In this document: in pieces, positions 17,118-25,782 of the stretch
How the letters are laid out: each line of letters begins with the position of its first letter
How positions within the stretch are numbered: position 1 is the first letter of the stretch
Assembly (NCBI RefSeq): GCF_015999265.1
Contig: NZ_JAEAGR010000007.1
Coordinates: 62,001 to 126,000, forward strand
Length of the DNA stretch: 64,000 nucleotides
Reading direction: 5' to 3'
DNA from: Mobilitalea sibirica
GTDB lineage: Bacteria > Bacillota > Clostridia > Lachnospirales > Lachnospiraceae
Translations under genes and position numbers: made by a program
The notes under the pieces: generated by a model
What the model was told of the DNA's origin: nothing
Database searches by the model: none
The model's input: the letters and a program-made list of their open reading frames with translations, nothing else

Positions 17118-18851
17118 TTATTTTATAAATCTCCAAGTATCAAAAAGGAAACCTTCACCGTTAAATGTAAAATACAAATCTTGCACTCCGGTTACTTCAC
17201 TGACTTCAATGGCTACCTCAACGAACTTATCTTCGCTTTCTGTATTGGGTATCTCCAGATAACCAATGATCTCACCCTCCGGTGAATCAAGACTGATTTG
17301 TATAACATTACCGGCTAATTCACTTGATACCTTAGCTGTAAAAGCATGTGGCGCAGTATTGCCAAAGTCCACATTTGATAAACCAAACCAGTCACCGGTT
17401 GATATATCAGATACAGCCTGATTAACTTCACCATAGTTTTCGCTAATCTCATCAATCTTCACCGTTGAAACTCCAGCACTCCAGGCAAAGGTCTCAGCCT
17501 CATTTAACTGATATGGATCGAAGCTTTTAATTTGTGGAACTCCGGCCTTAGATGCCTTAACAGGCTCTATCACACCCTCTTGGGTAATAATAGCCTCATC
17601 AACATGGGGACTGCGGTATCCACCTGTAATTCCCATGGCATCCTGTAATAACTGGGAATGATAAAAAATATACCATTTGTCATTGAACTGTATAATACTG
17701 TGATGATTATTCCCATAGGATCCAAAGAACTTACCGGGGTTTTCCAAAATGGAACCTTGATATTCCCAGGGACCCATTGGGCTTTTACTGGTCATATATA
17801 TAATGTTGGCAGGTTCTGGTATATGCTCACCGACAGCATTTTCTCGACTTGACCAATTTGAGCAATAGGTATAATAATAGATATCACCGATTTTATTGAT
17901 ATAAGCTGCCTCAAAGAAAAAGGGTGCTTCTACCACCTTGGGAGTACCTATAAGGCTGATCATATCCTCACCAAGCTCTACAACCCTGGCAGAATTAGGC
18001 ATCTCTTCCTTCCCTGTCGGTACGCCCCCGCCATAATACAAATATGCTTTTCCGTCATCATCAACCAAAACTGCCGGATCAAATAACCATGGGATTTCCG
18101 CTGAAGAAGATAACGGTGTTTGTCTGGATACCAAAGATTTTTGCAAGGGATCTTTAAACGGTCCTGTTGGACTATCACTGGTTAATACACCGATACCATT
18201 GGCTGAATTGGCAAAATATAAGAAAAATTTATCCTTTCCATTTATGTTTTTATAGGTAGCTGCCGGTGCCCAAGAATTATTCGCCCACATAGAAACACCA
18301 TGATACCCTCCAATTACTACTTCTCCGTGATCTGTCCAGTTTACCAAATCATCCGAGGAGATAAGATTGAGCGACTTAATCTGACTATAAGAGTTCTTAA
18401 GAATCTTACCATCAGATTTTTCGATAATATCACCGGTCATATATACATAAACTCTCCCATTATAGACTAAAGCAAATGGATCTGCTCCAAATTTATGGGT
18501 CATAATTGGATTATGAAAATATTTTGATTTATAGCTTTCTGATAAAGTAATATTCTCAAACATAAGTGATGGATTTTCAATCGTGGGCTCAAACTCAAAC
18601 GATGTTAACTGCTGCTCTTTCGTTCTGCTTTTTCCGGCTTCCTCTGCCATACTATTCCATTGCTCTGCAGCTTCCGTTGGCAGAGTTTCTTTCTGTGATA
18701 ACTCATTATCTGTATTTGAAATTGTATTCGTACTTGAATTTATATCCGTACTTGGATTATTTTCTTCATTCTTTCCTGTTTCTTTCTGACAGCCTGCTAA
18801 TACAACCATACATAATATAAGCATAGCACATTTCAGATAATTTTTTGCCAT
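17118..18851 (-). CDS. Lipoprotein glycoside hydrolase family 43 with C-terminal carbohydrate-binding domain
   Basis: 577 residues. A signal peptide ending in VLAGC lipidates Cys21; a Ser/Thr/Asn-rich spacer reaches to about residue 105. The five-bladed GH43 propeller follows, with the catalytic base in GADPFALVYNGRVYVY, the pKa-modulating Asp in FDPAVLVDDDGKAYLYYGG and the acid Glu in EAAYINKIG. From about 455 a CBM6-like β-sandwich (NEAETFAWSAGVSTVKI ... VQDLYFTFNGEGFLFD). It is expected to trim arabinose or xylose from plant polysaccharide on the cell surface. It follows the sugar-binding lipoprotein gene and is a paralogue of the leaderless enzyme at 25767-27260. Confidence 0.9.
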   Translation of the reverse strand: MAKNYLKCAMLILCMVVLAGCQKETGKNEENNPSTDINSSTNTISNTDNELSQKETLPTEAAEQWNSMAEEAGKSRTKEQQLTSFEFEPTIENPSLMFENITLSESYKSKYFHNPIMTHKFGADPFALVYNGRVYVYMTGDIIEKSDGKILKNSYSQIKSLNLISSDDLVNWTDHGEVVIGGYHGVSMWANNSWAPAATYKNINGKDKFFLYFANSANGIGVLTSDSPTGPFKDPLQKSLVSRQTPLSSSAEIPWLFDPAVLVDDDGKAYLYYGGGVPTGKEEMPNSARVVELGEDMISLIGTPKVVEAPFFFEAAYINKIGDIYYYTYCSNWSSRENAVGEHIPEPANIIYMTSKSPMGPWEYQGSILENPGKFFGSYGNNHHSIIQFNDKWYIFYHSQLLQDAMGITGGYRSPHVDEAIITQEGVIEPVKASKAGVPQIKSFDPYQLNEAETFAWSAGVSTVKIDEISENYGEVNQAVSDISTGDWFGLSNVDFGNTAPHAFTAKVSSELAGNVIQISLDSPEGEIIGYLEIPNTESEDKFVEVAIEVSEVTGVQDLYFTFNGEGFLFDTWRFIK

Positions 18852-18902
18852 AATTCTTCTCCGTTTTCGCTAATTAGTTCCTTTATAATAAATGAATAAT
18901 TA

Positions 18903-18939
18903 GGGTTGTATAGTTTCATGAATGAGAACTTTACAACCC
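18903..18939 (-). other. Intercistronic hairpin
   Basis: GGGTTGTA and TACAACCC lie 20 bases apart between the binding-protein stop (18973) and the GH43 start (18851). No T-run follows. Such hairpins often stabilise the 3' end of the abundant binding-protein transcript while letting some polymerase through. Confidence 0.5.
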
Positions 18940-18972
18940 CCTATTAATTCATATTTAAATTATAATGAAAAA

Positions 18973-20403
18973 TTACTCAGTTTCAACACCGTTTGCGCCA
19001 TCTATAAAGGACTGCCATTTTTGTTGAAGAGCTTCAATACCTTCAGCCGGAGTAACTGCTCCAGCGGCAACATCGAAGAAAAGATCTCCGTGATCTATAC
19101 CATCAATCAATCTGATTAAATCGAGTGTTCCGTGCTTAGGATCATAGAATAAAGGTAATGTCTCATCAACGGCTCTACCATCTCTGAATGATGCATAATA
19201 ATTGGTTCTCCAATCCACATCTTCATAGCCCGGTGTAGTTTCTGTAAATAGATTATAAGCAAAAGCTATATTTTCTGCGTCTTCTTTCTCAAGACTTACA
19301 GGCATAACTACGATATTTTCATTAAATACCGTCATCATTTCGCCCTTAGGTCCTTTCGGGAATATAACAAAGCCCCAATCATCTTGCATATCGGCCCAAG
19401 TGCCAACCTTATATTGTTCAGCCGCCTGCATCGCAACCTTACCCTCTTTAAATGCAGCTATAAACCAGTCCCAGTTAGCTCCCTCAGGTTCCGGCATATG
19501 AGTTCCATTATCAAAAAAGCTTCTGGCCCATTGTACGGCTTCTATAAAATTAGCTTCATTTGTTGCATTGTAGAATTTACCACTGTCATCTTTACCGATA
19601 AATTTTGCGTTATTGGAGAATACTGCACCTTTAAAGAATTCGACAGAAAAGCTTGCAGTTCCGTATACATCCGGTGTACCATCGTTATTGATATCTCTTG
19701 TTAACTGCTCGGCCATCTCTTCAAAAGCCTCCCAGGTCCATTCTCCACTTGCCTGTAAATCATATGGAAGTTCCGGATCAATACCAGCTTCTTCAAATAG
19801 TCTCTTATTCCAGAATACACCTAATCTAGGTTCCATTCTGCCGGTAGCCATTCCATAGGTATCATCACCAAGCTTCATCATTTCAAGAACTTGTTGGTTC
19901 CATTTTTCATCGGTAAAATCAAAATTCTCTAAAGTATTCAAAGGATAAAGCAATCCTTGTGAAAGTGGTGCTGAAACAAACTGTGTATCCATTATAAAGA
20001 TATCTGCCGCAGGGTCTCCGGACATCGTAGATGTAACCATAATTTCTTGATATTCACCCCATGTACCAAGATTAACAGTTTTAATATTAAAATTATGTTT
20101 CTTCATAATTTCATTTCTATATGCGAGGGTATCTTCTTCCTGCTGAGTTGCCGGCGGTGCAGGTGGATCCTGTTCCCACCAGTTTCCAATCGTTATCTCC
20201 ATTCCGCCTAAATCTTTTGCAGGTTCTTGAGTTGGTTCCGGTGTGGTTTCTGTTTCTGTTTCTTCAACAGGTGCTTGAGTAATCACAGCATCCTTATCTG
20301 TGACAATATCGGTACTTTCTTTTGATCCACATCCTGTAAGTAAGGAAAAAGTCATAGATGAAGCCAGTATAAGCCCCAATAGTTTTTTTACACTCAGTTT
20401 CAT
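18973..20403 (-). CDS. ABC transporter sugar-binding lipoprotein (family 1 extracellular solute-binding protein)
   Basis: 476 residues; signal peptide with lipobox LLTGC (Cys25) and a Thr/Glu-rich tether before the binding domain (MEITIGNWWEQDPP). FWNKRLFEEAGIDPELP and GEWTWEAFEEMAEQLT are the hinge and helix motifs of oligosaccharide-binding family 1. Expected to collect arabino-oligosaccharides released outside. The partner permease genes, normally adjacent, are not in the window, so it must use a transporter encoded elsewhere. AGAGGAGG precedes ATG 20403. It diverges from araR, sharing the intergenic region with the AraR-like site at 20515-20541. Confidence 0.9.
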   Translation of the reverse strand: MKLSVKKLLGLILASSMTFSLLTGCGSKESTDIVTDKDAVITQAPVEETETETTPEPTQEPAKDLGGMEITIGNWWEQDPPAPPATQQEEDTLAYRNEIMKKHNFNIKTVNLGTWGEYQEIMVTSTMSGDPAADIFIMDTQFVSAPLSQGLLYPLNTLENFDFTDEKWNQQVLEMMKLGDDTYGMATGRMEPRLGVFWNKRLFEEAGIDPELPYDLQASGEWTWEAFEEMAEQLTRDINNDGTPDVYGTASFSVEFFKGAVFSNNAKFIGKDDSGKFYNATNEANFIEAVQWARSFFDNGTHMPEPEGANWDWFIAAFKEGKVAMQAAEQYKVGTWADMQDDWGFVIFPKGPKGEMMTVFNENIVVMPVSLEKEDAENIAFAYNLFTETTPGYEDVDWRTNYYASFRDGRAVDETLPLFYDPKHGTLDLIRLIDGIDHGDLFFDVAAGAVTPAEGIEALQQKWQSFIDGANGVETE

Positions 20404-20514
20404 ATAAATCCTCCTCTTATATATTTTCCACTATACGAATTATAAGAACTTAATAATCAATATAAGTCACTTTAAGTTGTAATAATTCGTAAATAGTTAC
20501 AAATAAATTATAAA

Positions 20515-20541
20515 ACTTGTACGGTCATCTATACAACTTGT
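20515..20541. promoter_or_regulatory. AraR-type operator between the binding-protein gene and araR
   Basis: ACTTGTACG, ten bases, then CAACTTGT followed by T5. The left half fits the B. subtilis AraR half-site TTGTACG. The identical arrangement and spacing occur at 27325-27351. A TATAAT at 20553-20558 with a weak TATACA -35 places it on the araR promoter, so autoregulation is likely, and it also faces the divergent binding-protein gene. Confidence 0.7.
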
Positions 20542-20629
20542 TTTTCCAGTGATATAATAAAATTTACCAAGACTTGAATTTATGCTAATATACAATGTAA
20601 AAACAATGAGGAAACAAGGAGATGAAGGT

Positions 20630-21718
20630 ATGAGTTCTAATAATACTCAGTTGAAATATTCTAAAATCATTGAAGAAATCAAAAATGATATTTTATCAGG
20701 TAAAATAAAAGTTGGCGATAAGATCACTTCTGAAAACAAATTATGTGAACAACATAAGGTTAGCCGTCATACGGTCCGCAAAGCTATATCAGATTTAGTA
20801 AACAAAGGATACCTTACCAGTATTCATGGAAAAGGAACCTATTATACGAAAAATATACATAGCGAAGCCCCTTCTCATAACATCGGTGTGATCACGACAT
20901 ACATTTCTGATTATATATTTCCCCATGTAATTAAAGGAATTGATCATGTATTATCAAAAAATGGTTATAGCATAATCCTAAAGAATACGGGAAACAGTCA
21001 GAGAATGGAGGAAAAATGTCTGGAGGATATGTTGAATAAGAATATAGACGGCATCATAATCGAGCCCAGTAAAAGTGATGTATTAAATCGTAATATTTAT
21101 CTGTATGAGAAACTTGATGAATATAATATTCCATATGTATTTATCCATGGACTTTACCAACACTTTTCTGATAAACCCTATGTATTGTTGGATGAGATCC
21201 AAGGTTCTTACAATGCGACAAAACACTTACTGGATATCGGAAAGAAAAATCTTATTGGTATCTTTAAGATTGATGATTATCAAGGAAAAGAAAGGCATAA
21301 AGGCTATACTAAGGCCTTAAGGGAAGCCGGTATTCCTTATGATCCGGACCGAATTATTATGTTCCACACAGAAGATCGAAAAACAAAGCCCTCGCTGATG
21401 ATAAGGGAATTTATTAACAATAAAACACCAATCGATGGCATCTTATGCTATAATGATCAGATTGCCCACTCAGTATATCAGGAGTTGATTTCATTGGGTA
21501 TCAACGTTCCCGAACAAATCGCTATCGTAGGATACGATAATTCATTTATCGCAGAAAACAATCGTGTGCCTCTAACTTCTGTAAATCATCCAAAAGAAGA
21601 ATTAGGTAAGATGGCGGCCAAACTTCTTCTGGATATTATCCATGCAAAAGCGGATAAGGATCAACTTCAAAAAATCATAGCACCGGAACTAATTCTTCGG
21701 GAATCCACGAAACTATGA
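20630..21718 (+). CDS. araR: AraR-type arabinose-responsive repressor (GntR HTH fused to LacI-type sensor)
   Basis: 362 residues. A GntR-type winged helix ([21 protein letters not shown] ... [28 protein letters not shown] ... GKGTYY) is followed at about residue 75 by a LacI/periplasmic-binding-like sensor starting [20 protein letters not shown], nearly identical to the same segment of B. subtilis AraR ([20 protein letters not shown]). This fusion is diagnostic of AraR, which leaves DNA on binding L-arabinose. I placed the start at ATG 20630, eight bases after AAGGAG; the longer frame from 20582 contains that site. Neighbouring GH43 and GH127 genes confirm an arabinose regulon. Confidence 0.92.
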   Translation: [362 protein letters not shown]

Positions 21719-21784
21719 AAGAGAGATATTTAATACTCAAGCTAAATTTAAGATAAACTTTGATCGTTGTTGCACATGCAAAAA

Positions 21785-21804
21785 AGTGGTGAAAATTCAC
21801 CACT
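21785..21804. terminator. Bidirectional terminator between araR and the GH127 gene
   Basis: AGTGGTGAA and TTCACCACT form a perfect stem, with A6 on the left and T6 on the right, placed between the two convergent genes. Confidence 0.9.
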
Positions 21805-21875
21805 TTTTTACTGTATTGCCTAGAGGAGTTAAAAATGAAAAATTGATAATTACCAGAAGTTGTATTACAAGAATA

Positions 21876-23900
21876 TTATGTTTGAATCCATACCCTCATT
21901 TCACCTTCCCCACGATTAGCCCAGGTATAATAAGGTATCCATTGGATTGTTATATTATCATAAATCGGTTTCTTATATTCGTTATATAATAAATTGAGAT
22001 TATCATCAGATATTATTCTTCGTCTACCTGCTGTAGTAATGACTGCGATATCCTCTCCCATCTTTTCTACAAAATGAACTTCTGTTTTTGGCTCATCTGA
22101 CAGTTCAAGCAAATGAAGATCTTTTCCATTATCTGCTTCTTCCATACAATATACAAGAGGACCTCTCATAACAGCCACTTTACCTATATTTTCTCTTACA
22201 TGAGGATTAGCTTCAAGGAATTTCACTTTCATCGGAAATTCTATTTCGATCAACTCACCATCTACCCAGCATTTTTTAATATATAGATATCCGTCCTTCA
22301 CATACTTTTCTGCTTTTTGTGCACCAATCAGCTTATAATCTTCACACCAATCAGGAATTCTTAATGCAATCGTAAAGTATGCATCGGATTTCGTTTTCAC
22401 TTCGACTGAAACCTTACCATTCCACGGAAAACTGGAATAGATATTAATGTTAAATTCACTGCTTTCAAAAATTTTGGTTATTTGACTACCCATATATAGG
22501 TGAACAAACAGTGTATCGTTTGTTTCTGTATAGGCATAGGACCCAATGGAACATAATAATCTGGCTATATTGGGAGGACAGCAAGCGCAGCCAAACCACT
22601 TTTGCCTAACCGGCTTCACATGGGACTTTCGCTCATCCTTATGACATGCCTCCGGTAACACCTCAAGAGGATTCACATAGAAAAAGCTTTTACCGTCCAA
22701 GGACATACCACTCAAAATACCGTTATATAGGGCTCTCTCCATAACATTCGCATATTTTGAATCGGGCTTTATCTCAAGCATTCTCCTTGCAAAGAACATC
22801 AAACCAATGGATGCACAAGTTTCAGCATAGGCCGTATCATTCGGAAGATCATAGTTAAAAGAAAATGCTTCTCCTATGTGAGTTCCACCGATACCTCCCG
22901 TAATATAGAGCTTCTTATCCACTATATTATTCCATAGCTTCTCGCAGGCATCATAAAGTATTTCATCCTTTGTAATACGGGCGATGTCAGCCATACCGGA
23001 ATACAAATAAACTGCTCGGACTGCATGTCCCACTGCTTCCTCTTGTTCTCTGACCGGCAGATGTGCCTGATGATAGTGATACCGTAGGGAGGTATCTCCC
23101 TCCGTCATCTCTTTTTTCTTTTCAATATCGAAGTAATAGGGTCTCTTCCCCCTTTCATCAATAAAATATTTACTAAGTTTAAGATACTTATCCTCTGATG
23201 TCTGTTCATATAAGCGAACCAATGCCATCTCGGCAATTTCATGTCCCGGATACCCCTTAAGCTTACCCTCCTCCGGTCCAATCCTTGAGGTAATGTAATC
23301 TGCGTATCTTTGAGCAGCTTTTAATAACTTATCCTTACCGGTTGCCTGATAATAAGCGACCGCTCCTTCTGCAAGATGTCCGAAACAGTATAATTCATGA
23401 TAACTACATAGATCAGTAAAGATATGTTCTGGGTTATTGATAATATAATAAGTATCCAGATAACCATCCGGTTGTTGCGCCGCACATACAATATCAATTG
23501 CCTGGTCTGCCAACTGCTCCAATTGCGGATCAGGATATTGAATCAGAGAATAGCCTACTGCCTCAATCCATTTATAAAAATCACTGTCCTGAAACACAAA
23601 ACCGTAGAAACGATCCTCCAAATGATCCATATCCTCCGGCATCGGTACAAAAACATCTGTAGGATAGGTATTTGCTATATAATCCTTACCTTTCTCTGAT
23701 TTTTTTCCAAGGATTTTACCGGCAACTTTAAAATTATGCATACAAAAGCTGGGATTTGCCCCTTCGATTTGATCATTAAGAGCTTTCCACTGGTATGGTA
23801 TCACTTCATTTCTAATTAGCTCCAATTCCTTTTTCCAAAAATAATCTATTATTTTAACATTTTTTAATGATAAGGGTCTGCTGTTTTCTATTTGATTCAT
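21876..23900 (-). CDS. GH127 β-L-arabinofuranosidase (HypBA1-like, former DUF1680)
   Basis: 674 residues, cytoplasmic (no signal peptide). An (α/α)6 barrel with the zinc-thiolate active site of GH127: Glu360 and Cys362 in ETCASIG, and Cys438/Cys440/Cys441 in GCACCPPNIARLL, matching Glu338, Cys340, Cys415, Cys417 and Cys418 of Bifidobacterium HypBA1; Cys440 would be the nucleophile. It releases β-L-arabinofuranose, as found in hydroxyproline-rich plant glycoproteins. Start is ATG 23900 after AGGAGG; the frame extends eleven codons further without support. Last gene of the AraR-controlled run, 70 bases behind the GH43 gene. Confidence 0.9.
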   Translation of the reverse strand: MNQIENSRPLSLKNVKIIDYFWKKELELIRNEVIPYQWKALNDQIEGANPSFCMHNFKVAGKILGKKSEKGKDYIANTYPTDVFVPMPEDMDHLEDRFYGFVFQDSDFYKWIEAVGYSLIQYPDPQLEQLADQAIDIVCAAQQPDGYLDTYYIINNPEHIFTDLCSYHELYCFGHLAEGAVAYYQATGKDKLLKAAQRYADYITSRIGPEEGKLKGYPGHEIAEMALVRLYEQTSEDKYLKLSKYFIDERGKRPYYFDIEKKKEMTEGDTSLRYHYHQAHLPVREQEEAVGHAVRAVYLYSGMADIARITKDEILYDACEKLWNNIVDKKLYITGGIGGTHIGEAFSFNYDLPNDTAYAETCASIGLMFFARRMLEIKPDSKYANVMERALYNGILSGMSLDGKSFFYVNPLEVLPEACHKDERKSHVKPVRQKWFGCACCPPNIARLLCSIGSYAYTETNDTLFVHLYMGSQITKIFESSEFNINIYSSFPWNGKVSVEVKTKSDAYFTIALRIPDWCEDYKLIGAQKAEKYVKDGYLYIKKCWVDGELIEIEFPMKVKFLEANPHVRENIGKVAVMRGPLVYCMEEADNGKDLHLLELSDEPKTEVHFVEKMGEDIAVITTAGRRRIISDDNLNLLYNEYKKPIYDNITIQWIPYYTWANRGEGEMRVWIQT

Positions 23901-23970
23901 TCTAATCCTCCTATTAACAACAGCAAGCAGCATTTTCTTGTGTTATCTAATAAATTTAAATGTTTTTCGA

Positions 23971-25521
23971 TTATGATATCTGATATATAAATTGTTCAAA
24001 GTCAGCGATACCGCCTGTTTCTTCTGTAGAAAATAAGAATAATCCTACACGGCAACCCACGAAATGATCTAATCTAAAGTGTAGCTTATGAGTAATACCC
24101 AGTTTATACCACTTCTCATTCTTCTGATAATAAAAATAAGCTTCATCAACATTCTGCATGAAATTAGCACGGACCTTCAGCGTAACCTTAGTATTATTGA
24201 TCGATATTCTTTCGTATTCTCTGCCTGGCTTTCTATCTCCTTCGGGTTCTCCCCAGATACTTTCCTCCGGATTTAACTCCTTTGCAATCATCACCAGCTC
24301 ATATTTTCCTGCATTCCTTGTAAGGGCTATCAAACCATAACAGCCCTGCAAAGCACAGATTCCGGCATAATCTCCATCCTTTAATCCACTTCCATCCACA
24401 GTTACCGTAGCTTCACAAGTAGGCCCTATCATCCTTTGCGTCAGGGTATTAGAAGCTTGTACAACATTCGGGCTTAGTTTACCGGAATGTAGTCGCAAAG
24501 CACCTGGTTTTTGAATCACTGACCATAAATCATGATTTGGCGTATGATTCCATTGCCATACCTTCTTTAAGTTGATATGTCCCTGCTCATCCGCTACATA
24601 ATGAAAATCATCACTATCTACCAAGGCTTCATATCTATAATCCGGTCTTGTATTACTAATCTCAAGCCTATGAGGTACTTTTCCCTCTACTCCGAATACC
24701 GGAAAATCATCTTTCCATTTTACCGGAACCAGTACCGGGATTCGACCTATGGCACCGTGGTCTTGGAAGAGCATAGCATACCAAAGCCCTTCCGGTGTAT
24801 CAACAATTCCTCCTTGGGCTACACCGGCATTATAATAATTCATATCATCATCCAGTATATCTCTTCCTTTAAAATCCCCTTCCAAGGAATCTGACACAAA
24901 ACATGCCTCTACTCTTCTTTTAGAGCCTTTTGCCAACCAGTGGATTAAGAATACATAGTATTTTCCATTTATTTTATATATATGGGCTCCTTCATAGCCT
25001 AAAGTTACATCTTCTTCATCCTTTATTATAATTCTATCTAATCCACAAGACATCGGTCCGGTTAAATCTGCCTTTAGCTCAGTAAGATGAATTTGTGTAT
25101 TGCCATATACAATATAGACTTTCCCATCATCGTCAAAAAGTAAGGAACAGTCATGATAAAAGCCTTCAATATATTGCTTTTTCCATGGCCCCATAATATC
25201 ATCTGCCTGATATAAATAGGTCTTTTTCGTATCGTTTGCTACAAAACACACATAATAAGTGCCTTTATGATAACGAAGGGATGCTGCCCACATACCTTTT
25301 CCATAGATATTTTGATCTTCCTCAAGCCTTTGTCCAGAGGTATCATCCAGTACATCATACACATAGGTAGCGATTTCCCAGTGTATCAAATCATATGAGC
25401 GTAAAATAATACCACCCGGCATAAAATGCATCGTTGTGCTTATCATGTAGTAAGTATCATCAACACGAATTACATCGGGATCCGGAAAGTCCGCCCATAT
25501 GATTGGATTATTATCTCTCAT
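23971..25521 (-). CDS. Glycoside hydrolase family 43 with C-terminal concanavalin-like domain
   Basis: 516 residues, no signal peptide. Propeller with catalytic base in WADFPDPDVIRVDDTYYM, modulator Asp in HDCSLLFDDDGKVYIVYG, and acid Glu in YEGAHIYKINGKYYVF. After about residue 300 a β-sandwich (KKVWQWNHTPNHDLWSVIQK ... GPTCEATVTVDGSGL ... RVGLFLFSTEETGGIADF) of the β-xylosidase C-terminal type covers the active site, the layout of exo-acting xylosidases and arabinofuranosidases. It would act on imported oligosaccharide in the cytoplasm. ATG 25521 overlaps an AAGGAAGG site. The subfamily cannot be fixed by eye. Confidence 0.9.
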   Translation of the reverse strand: MRDNNPIIWADFPDPDVIRVDDTYYMISTTMHFMPGGIILRSYDLIHWEIATYVYDVLDDTSGQRLEEDQNIYGKGMWAASLRYHKGTYYVCFVANDTKKTYLYQADDIMGPWKKQYIEGFYHDCSLLFDDDGKVYIVYGNTQIHLTELKADLTGPMSCGLDRIIIKDEEDVTLGYEGAHIYKINGKYYVFLIHWLAKGSKRRVEACFVSDSLEGDFKGRDILDDDMNYYNAGVAQGGIVDTPEGLWYAMLFQDHGAIGRIPVLVPVKWKDDFPVFGVEGKVPHRLEISNTRPDYRYEALVDSDDFHYVADEQGHINLKKVWQWNHTPNHDLWSVIQKPGALRLHSGKLSPNVVQASNTLTQRMIGPTCEATVTVDGSGLKDGDYAGICALQGCYGLIALTRNAGKYELVMIAKELNPEESIWGEPEGDRKPGREYERISINNTKVTLKVRANFMQNVDEAYFYYQKNEKWYKLGITHKLHFRLDHFVGCRVGLFLFSTEETGGIADFEQFIYQIS

Positions 25522-25551
25522 AATAACTTCAGCCTTCCTTAATAATACATT

Positions 25552-25782
25552 TCAAAACCTTGACATGATCATTGTTTTATAATATTTCACGTCTTTATGT
25601 AATCTATCTTGTATTAACAATCCTTCTTGAATAAAATCATAACGTTGATAAATTGGATTTGCATCGATTAAGGTTAGTGTTATTTTTTCAATTTCTATCC
25701 TCTCAGACCAATCAATTAGAGTTTTTAGAAACTGCTTTTCAATATATCTGGAATAACCTATTATTACTATGAAAAATACCAA
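25552..25782 (-). pseudogene. GNAT acetyltransferase C-terminal fragment
   Basis: About 70 residues: FLKTLIDWSERIEIEKITL, then NPIYQRYDFIQEG where GNAT enzymes have N..A..LY...GF.EEG, then YYKTMIMSRF, a common GNAT ending (D..LM.K). The acetyl-CoA loop (R-G-x-G) and the N-terminal half are absent. It overlaps the end of the GH43 gene upstream by 16 bases and lies between two enzyme genes of the arabinose operon, a leftover of a gene displaced or truncated when the operon was assembled. Confidence 0.65.
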
